A DNA stretch of 64,000 nt from positions 266,534 to 330,533 of the forward strand of contig CBDATJ010000010.1 in NCBI GenBank assembly GCA_965199895.1, read 5' to 3'. The DNA is from Bin55 sp965199895 (GTDB lineage: Bacteria > Pseudomonadota > Gammaproteobacteria > Pseudomonadales > Azotimanducaceae). A program made the translations under genes and the position numbers. Position 1 is the first letter of the stretch. Each line of letters starts with the position of its first letter. Shown in pieces: positions 63,584 to 64,000 of the stretch. Below the pieces are notes generated by a model that made no database searches, was not told the origin of the DNA, and saw nothing but the letters and a program-made list of their open reading frames with translations.

Positions 63584-64000
63584 TAGACCGATACGCTCTC
63601 TAGAAACAACCTACGAGAGACTAGCTCAGAATCACCCATGAAATCTTGGATAGCCGATCTCAACACAAACTTGGCTACCTGCCTAGTCTCTTTAGCGGAA
63701 TAATCATCGTCAGCGATAGCAAGAAGTGTTTCACCTTTGATTGCGTTTAATACCATTGAATCAACTAACTTAAACCCGTGATCTCGAACATAGCTATAAG
63801 ATTCAGTGGGTTCAATTGGACGACCGTTTGTCATTTCTTTGTCAAACTGCAGATCCACACCCAGTGATTTCAACAATACCCGCTCAAACGAACGCAGAGG
63901 TGGTTCTAAATCATCTCTTGTAGCAAGTGAACCTATCGTAGAAACATATACATCAAACAAACCTTCAAATCTCTGATTAGGCATGGTGGTCTTCATGATG
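63583..64000 (-). CDS. recO: DNA repair protein RecO, 3' part (5' end outside window)
   Basis: C-terminal domain of RecO, which helps load RecA on SSB-coated DNA in the RecFOR pathway. Visible parts: SFERVLLKSLGVDLQF, ESYSYVRDHGF and ETRQVAKFVLRSAIQDFMG, ending with SRRLFLESVSV, which matches the SRELF region of E. coli RecO. The start lies beyond 64000, so it is partial; internal Met codons near 63996 are not the real start. The stop overlaps the relA ATG by 1 nt. Confidence 0.8.
   Translation of the reverse strand, partial: IMKTTMPNQRFEGLFDVYVSTIGSLATRDDLEPPLRSFERVLLKSLGVDLQFDKEMTNGRPIEPTESYSYVRDHGFKLVDSMVLNAIKGETLLAIADDDYSAKETRQVAKFVLRSAIQDFMGDSELVSRRLFLESVSV

Noticed and set aside
1..64000. 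CRISPR array, rRNA operon, integrase or prophage
   Set aside because: No regularly spaced direct repeats, no rRNA motifs and no integrase, capsid or terminase genes were seen.

Overview
The window is a stretch of gammaproteobacterial chromosome, mostly core housekeeping genes. The assignment rests on gene order typical of that class: lgt-thyA-folA; rppH-ptsP; ftsYEX divergent from rsmD; dapA-bamC; tpiA-secG-tRNA-Leu(GAG)-tRNA-fMet-rimP-nusA-infB-rbfA-truB-rpsO-pnp; and panC-panB-pcnB. An outer membrane is implied by BamC, BepA, a LpxL-type acyltransferase and a TonB-dependent receptor. Genus cannot be named from the sequence alone. GC content looks moderate by eye. Genes are tightly packed.

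Layout. 1-6480: Sel1/TPR lipoprotein, mnmH, rppH, ptsP and a TANGO2/NRDE protein. 7126-10116: lgt, thyA, folA and, convergent, a frameshifted dapD. 10201-16035: fabV, hemE, argE, ilvE, a LpxL-family acyltransferase and a secreted DUF192 protein. 16268-21616: a frameshifted TonB-dependent receptor followed by a large lipoprotein kexin/subtilisin-like protease. 21613-24852: ftsX, ftsE, ftsY and rsmD. 25358-28720: coaD, a glutamine amidotransferase, a CnoX-like thioredoxin/TPR protein and a DjlA-like co-chaperone. 28751-35721: tRNA-Ser, an MBL hydrolase, bamC, dapA, perM, tusA, bepA and nadA. 35964-47678: an SDR, three tRNAs, tpiA, secG and the rimP-to-pnp translation/RNA cluster. 47675-54164: acs, pgi, panC, panB and pcnB on the minus strand. 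54165-59136: a gene-poor accessory patch with an IS3-family relic, a DUF262/HNH protein, a rearranged partial copy of relA and a decayed membrane-protein gene. 59137-64000: tsaB, moeA, adk, relA and the 3' part of recO.

Together the genes cover lipoprotein maturation (lgt) and outer-membrane assembly (bamC, bepA), thymidylate/folate synthesis (thyA, folA), lysine/DAP synthesis (dapA, dapD), pantothenate-to-CoA (panB, panC, coaD), cell division and SRP targeting (ftsE, ftsX, ftsY), and translation initiation, elongation and RNA turnover.

I see no complete undescribed multi-gene system. The most noteworthy items are: (i) the accessory patch with a single-polypeptide DUF262+HNH protein, a candidate defence nuclease, next to IS and relA debris; (ii) three single-base frameshifts (dapD, TonB receptor, membrane protein), which may be real or assembly errors; (iii) an initiator tRNA with a U1-U72 mismatch in a genome that uses TTG and GTG starts very often; (iv) convergent gene pairs that share their stop codons.
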